From Mycolicibacillus koreensis (GTDB lineage Bacteria; Actinomycetota; Actinomycetes; Mycobacteriales; Mycobacteriaceae), in contig NZ_NCXO01000003.1 in the NCBI RefSeq assembly GCF_002104795.1, forward strand, positions 85,094 through 149,093: 64,000 nt of DNA, given 5' to 3'. A program made the position numbers and the translations under genes. Position 1 is the stretch's first letter; every line of letters begins with the position of its first letter. Below, one piece after another: positions 60,803 to 64,000 of the stretch. The notes beneath the pieces are model-generated. The model ran no database searches. It had not been told where the DNA came from and saw only the letters and a program-made list of their open reading frames with translations.

Positions 60803-61564
60803 ATGCCGCGCAGCTTGGGTTGGGTCCGACAGTTCCACACACCCGCGACCGGCGATGCCAGCCCCCTGCTGATTTTCCCGCACGCCGGCGCGGGCGCATC
60901 GGCCTACCGGAACCTCTCGAAGGCACTGAGCCCCGCCTTCGATGTGATCGTCTTCCAGTATCCGGGCCGCCAAGACCGGGCCGGGGAACCCGCGCTGACC
61001 TCGGTGCCGGAGATCGCGGCCGGAGCGTTCGCCGAGTTCCGCCGCTCGGCGCATCACCGCGGCGCCCCGGTGGCCACGTTCGGGCACAGCATGGGCGGAT
61101 GGGTGTCGTTCGAGTTCACCCGGCTGGCCGAGGCCGCCGGCATCGCGGTGCGCCAGCTGACGGTCTCCGCGTCGGTCGCCCCTCACCTGGCGGCCACCAA
61201 ACCGCCCCATCCGACCGACGACGAGAGCCTGCTGGAGCGCGTCTCGGTGCTCGCGGGCACCAACTCCACCGTCTTCGGCAACGGCGACCTGATGAGACTG
61301 GCGCTGCCGGTGCTGCGCGCGGACTTCTCCGCCTGCGACGCCTACAGCTGCACCGACGACGTCCGGATCGCCGCACCGATCCACGTTCTCGGCGGTGAGC
61401 ACGACCCGGCGGTCACCCTGGCCGACCTGTACGGCTGGAACCACCACGCCGACCGGGTGGACGTCACCATGTTCGACGGTGGGCATTTCTTCGTCGACGA
61501 CCACGTCGATGCGGTCGCGCGGCTACTGACGACCGCCCTCGCCGGTGAGTCCACGCCACGATGA
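60803..61564 (+). CDS. mbtT: Type II thioesterase (MbtT-like)
   Basis: A 253-residue alpha/beta hydrolase of the NRPS/PKS type II thioesterase family. The nucleophile elbow GHSMGG has Ser near 100, with a catalytic Asp (GEHDPAV) and His (GGHFF) near the C-terminus. It either frees stalled carrier domains or substitutes for the thioesterase missing from MbtB; its length is close to the missing part. The start is ATG 60803, with GAGGAAAGGGA as ribosome site. It overlaps mbtC by 4 bp (ATGA). Confidence 0.9.
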   Translation: MPRSLGWVRQFHTPATGDASPLLIFPHAGAGASAYRNLSKALSPAFDVIVFQYPGRQDRAGEPALTSVPEIAAGAFAEFRRSAHHRGAPVATFGHSMGGWVSFEFTRLAEAAGIAVRQLTVSASVAPHLAATKPPHPTDDESLLERVSVLAGTNSTVFGNGDLMRLALPVLRADFSACDAYSCTDDVRIAAPIHVLGGEHDPAVTLADLYGWNHHADRVDVTMFDGGHFFVDDHVDAVARLLTTALAGESTPR

Positions 61565-62874
61565 TCGCCACCAGCGAGGATCCGGTCGTCATCGCGGGGA
61601 TGGCCGTCGAAGCGCCCGGCGGGATCGACACCCCCGACGCCCTGTGGTCGGCACTGACCGAATCACGCGAACTGCTCTCGCCGTTCCCACGGGATCGCGG
61701 CTGGGCGATCGACGACCTGCTGACCCTGTCGCGCCTCGAGGGCTGGGGCGAGGTTTGTGACTCCGGCGGATTCCTCGATGGTGCAGCCGATTTCGACCCG
61801 GGACTGTTCGGTATCACCCAACGTGAAGCACTGGTTCTCCAACCGCAGCAACGGGTGGTCATGCGGGTCGCGTGGAAGGCATTGGAGAACACCGGGATCA
61901 ACCCGCAGAGTCTCGCCGGGGAGTTCGTCGGCTGTTACATCGGCATGTCGCCGATGGAGTACGGCCCGCGGGTGGCGCTGGCCGACGCCCACAGCGGCCA
62001 CCGGATCGCCAGTCTCGGCCAACTCGGCGGAGCCGCGCGGATTTCCCATAGCCTCGGTTTGACCGGGCCATCGATCAGCCTCGACACCGCGTGCGCATCG
62101 GGACTGACGGCAGTTCAGTTGGCCGCCAACGCCGTCGCCACCGAAGAGTGCGAGTGGGCTCTGGCCGGTGGGGTCTGCGTGATGGGCTCCCCGGCGGCGT
62201 TCTATGAGTTCGCCCGGCTCAACGCCCTGTCCGACGACGGGCGCTGCCGCGCCTACTCCGATGACGCCAGTGGCACGGTATGGGGCGAGGGCGCCGGCAT
62301 TGTCATCGTCGAACGACGGTCGCGCGCAAACGCCCTCGGCCACCGGGTCTACGGCGAGATCCGGGCGATTCGGACCAATCACAACGGTAAGGGGAAACCG
62401 ATCCTGGTTCCGCGGGTCCGCGCCCAGGAGCAGGTCATCGGCAAGACGCTGGAGGCCGCCGGCGTCGACGCCGCCGATATCGGCATGATCGAGGGTCACG
62501 GCACCGGAACACGGGCCGGTGACCCGGCAGAACTGCTGGCGCTGTTCAAAACCTACGGCGCGGCGGGTTCGCAGGCACGCATCGGTTCGATCAAGTCGAA
62601 CATCGGCCACCCGCAGGCCGCGTCAGGGATCCTCGGTCTGATCAAGCTGCTGGTCGCCGCCGAGCACGGATGCATTCCGCCCACCCTGTTCGCCGACAAG
62701 CCCACCACGCTGCTGGATTGGGAGCTGACCGCACTGCGGTTGGCCACCAAGGTCCACGACTGGCCCGCCAAGGACGGATTCCGCTACGGCGCGGCATCAT
62801 CATTCGGTGCCGGCGGAGCGAACGCGCACGCGATCATCGCGATCCCGGCACACAAGGACGGCAACGATGGGTGA
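61561..62874 (+). CDS. mbtC: Beta-ketoacyl synthase MbtC
   Basis: A 437-residue stand-alone ketosynthase. The Cys-His-His triad is intact: SLDTACASG (Cys about 180), EGHGTGTRAGDP (His about 310), KSNIGHPQAASG (His about 347). In mycobactin synthesis it elongates an acyl unit that MbtD carries and supplies the beta-hydroxybutyrate-like moiety. The start is ATG 61561, inside the thioesterase stop. Its stop lies 5 bp after the beginning of mbtD. It is split from MbtD as in M. tuberculosis (Rv2382c). Confidence 0.93.
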   Translation: MIATSEDPVVIAGMAVEAPGGIDTPDALWSALTESRELLSPFPRDRGWAIDDLLTLSRLEGWGEVCDSGGFLDGAADFDPGLFGITQREALVLQPQQRVVMRVAWKALENTGINPQSLAGEFVGCYIGMSPMEYGPRVALADAHSGHRIASLGQLGGAARISHSLGLTGPSISLDTACASGLTAVQLAANAVATEECEWALAGGVCVMGSPAAFYEFARLNALSDDGRCRAYSDDASGTVWGEGAGIVIVERRSRANALGHRVYGEIRAIRTNHNGKGKPILVPRVRAQEQVIGKTLEAAGVDAADIGMIEGHGTGTRAGDPAELLALFKTYGAAGSQARIGSIKSNIGHPQAASGILGLIKLLVAAEHGCIPPTLFADKPTTLLDWELTALRLATKVHDWPAKDGFRYGAASSFGAGGANAHAIIAIPAHKDGNDG

Positions 62875-64000
62875 TTATCGGATGCCCGACGGCACCACCG
62901 CGGTGGTGATCTCGTCGGATGACAGTCGGCTGGTGTCCCGCGAGGCGGCGGCGTTGTTGGCCTATGCCCGGGCCCATCGGGAGCTGCACCCGGAGTCGAT
63001 GGCCGACATGCTGATGCGCACCCGCGGCGCGCGTCGTCACCGGGCGCTGGCCATGGTCCGGGATCGCGACACCCTGCTGGAGACGTTGCAGGCGGTCGCC
63101 GAGGGCGTCGAGCACCCCCGTGTCGTCACCGGCGACGCGGCGGCCACCGAGCGCAGGGTGGCCCACGTCTTTCCCGGCCAGGGCTCCCAGCACCCCGGGA
63201 TGGGCCGGCTGTTCTACGAGCAGGTCCCCGCCTTTCGGGCGGCCGCCGACCGCTGCGCCGACGCCTTCGACTCCCTGCTCGGATGGGCGCCGCTGGACTA
63301 TCTGTTGGATCCCGATCATCGCGCCGACGATCGGGCGATCACCGCCCAACCGGCCCTGTTCGTCCAGATGGTCGCCCTCGACGCGATGTGGCGCAGCGCC
63401 GGGGTCGTTCCCGCCGCGGTCGTCGGGCACAGCCAGGGCGAGATCGCCGCGGCCCACACCGCCGGGATGCTGGACCTCACCGACGCGGTGCGCGTCGTCG
63501 CCGCCCGGGCCCGGCTGGTCGACGGCGCCGGTGATTACGCGATGGCGGTGATCGCCGCCGACCGGGAGATCTGCGGGGAGCTGTTGGCCCGCAGCCCGGG
63601 ATGGGCCGAGGTTTCGGTGGTCAACTCCCCCGCCCTGACCGGAATCTCCGGTGATCGCCGCAGTGTCGAAACGCTCGTCGAAACCGCCACCGCGCAAGGG
63701 ATCTTCGCCCGGATGATCCGGGTCGACTATCCGGCGCACACCAGCATGATCAACGACCTGCGCGACCGGCTACTCGCCGACCTGCAACGCCAGCTGTCGC
63801 GACGGGATTTCGCCGAAGCCGACATCCCGGTCCTGGGATCGACCCTCGGCGCGGCGGTACCCACCGAGATCACCGCGCCGCAGTACTGGTTTTGGAACCT
63901 GCGCAATGTCGTCCGGTTCGACAAAGCCGTCGCCTCGGCCGTTCGGGGCGGGGTCGACACCTTCATCGAGCTGGCCGCGCACCCCACCCTGCAGGTGGCG
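62867..64000 (+). CDS. mbtD: Polyketide synthase MbtD-like, N-terminal acyltransferase part (truncated by window)
   Basis: The first 378 residues of a larger protein, running off the window edge without a stop. The acyltransferase domain (about residues 95-378) has VFPGQGSQHPGMG and the nucleophile loop GHSQGEIAAAH. No ketosynthase domain precedes it, so it works with the separate MbtC. The start ATG 62867 overlaps the end of mbtC by 8 bp. Downstream modification and carrier domains lie outside. No further mbt genes can be judged. Confidence 0.88.
   Translation, partial: MGDYRMPDGTTAVVISSDDSRLVSREAAALLAYARAHRELHPESMADMLMRTRGARRHRALAMVRDRDTLLETLQAVAEGVEHPRVVTGDAAATERRVAHVFPGQGSQHPGMGRLFYEQVPAFRAAADRCADAFDSLLGWAPLDYLLDPDHRADDRAITAQPALFVQMVALDAMWRSAGVVPAAVVGHSQGEIAAAHTAGMLDLTDAVRVVAARARLVDGAGDYAMAVIAADREICGELLARSPGWAEVSVVNSPALTGISGDRRSVETLVETATAQGIFARMIRVDYPAHTSMINDLRDRLLADLQRQLSRRDFAEADIPVLGSTLGAAVPTEITAPQYWFWNLRNVVRFDKAVASAVRGGVDTFIELAAHPTLQVA

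Overview
The window reads as chromosomal DNA from a mycobacterium (genus Mycobacterium in the broad sense). The base composition is very GC-rich and coding density is high. Start codons are often GTG or TTG. Many neighbouring genes overlap by 4 bp (ATGA or GTGA). From memory, the gene order follows the M. tuberculosis H37Rv interval from about Rv2299c (htpG) to Rv2384 (mbt locus), with several H37Rv blocks missing. I cannot name the species from sequence alone.

Left third (1-20.6 kb). A cut-off gene and a small membrane protein precede htpG. A KstR-type operator then stands in front of a Rieske oxygenase that is translationally coupled to a wax ester synthase/diacylglycerol acyltransferase. 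These are followed by a type II NADH dehydrogenase-like flavoprotein, a MOSC protein, the TldD/TldE metalloprotease pair, the UspABC sugar importer (two permeases and a binding protein, no ATPase), a two-gene ECF transporter with a fused S-A-A' polypeptide, a MarR regulator, a phytase-like lipoprotein, an acyl-CoA dehydrogenase/oxidase and a lipoprotein resembling LppP.

Middle (20.7-45.3 kb). A single 1306-residue protein joins an assimilatory nitrate reductase to a flavodoxin/NADPH reductase. After two small genes and a tRNA-Asn come housekeeping genes: dnaG, dgt, a TPM-domain protein, glyS, the zinc regulators smtB-zur, uppS-recO, an amidase, and the long minus-strand run hrcA-dnaJ2-rsmE-phoH-ybeY-CNNM/CBS protein-deaminase-like gene-era. 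A small conserved gene and the secreted antigen cfp2/MTB12 follow.

Right third (45.4-64 kb, window edge inside a gene). This is a mycobactin-type siderophore locus. On the minus strand lie three NRPS genes: mbtE-like (C-A-PCP-C-PCP), mbtF-like (C-A-PCP-E) and mbtB-like (ArCP-Cy-A-PCP, no thioesterase). Divergently on the plus strand lie an mbtK-like N-acyltransferase, a free thioesterase, mbtC-like KS and the start of mbtD-like. Two IdeR-type iron boxes sit in the control regions. Compared with H37Rv as I remember it, the order is shuffled, mbtK has joined the locus and the thioesterase is a separate gene. A SagB-type flavin dehydrogenase lies 9 bp from the end of mbtB. That is the most intriguing addition, because SagB enzymes oxidise azolines to azoles and MbtB makes an oxazoline. 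No mbtA, mbtG or mbtH is visible in the window.
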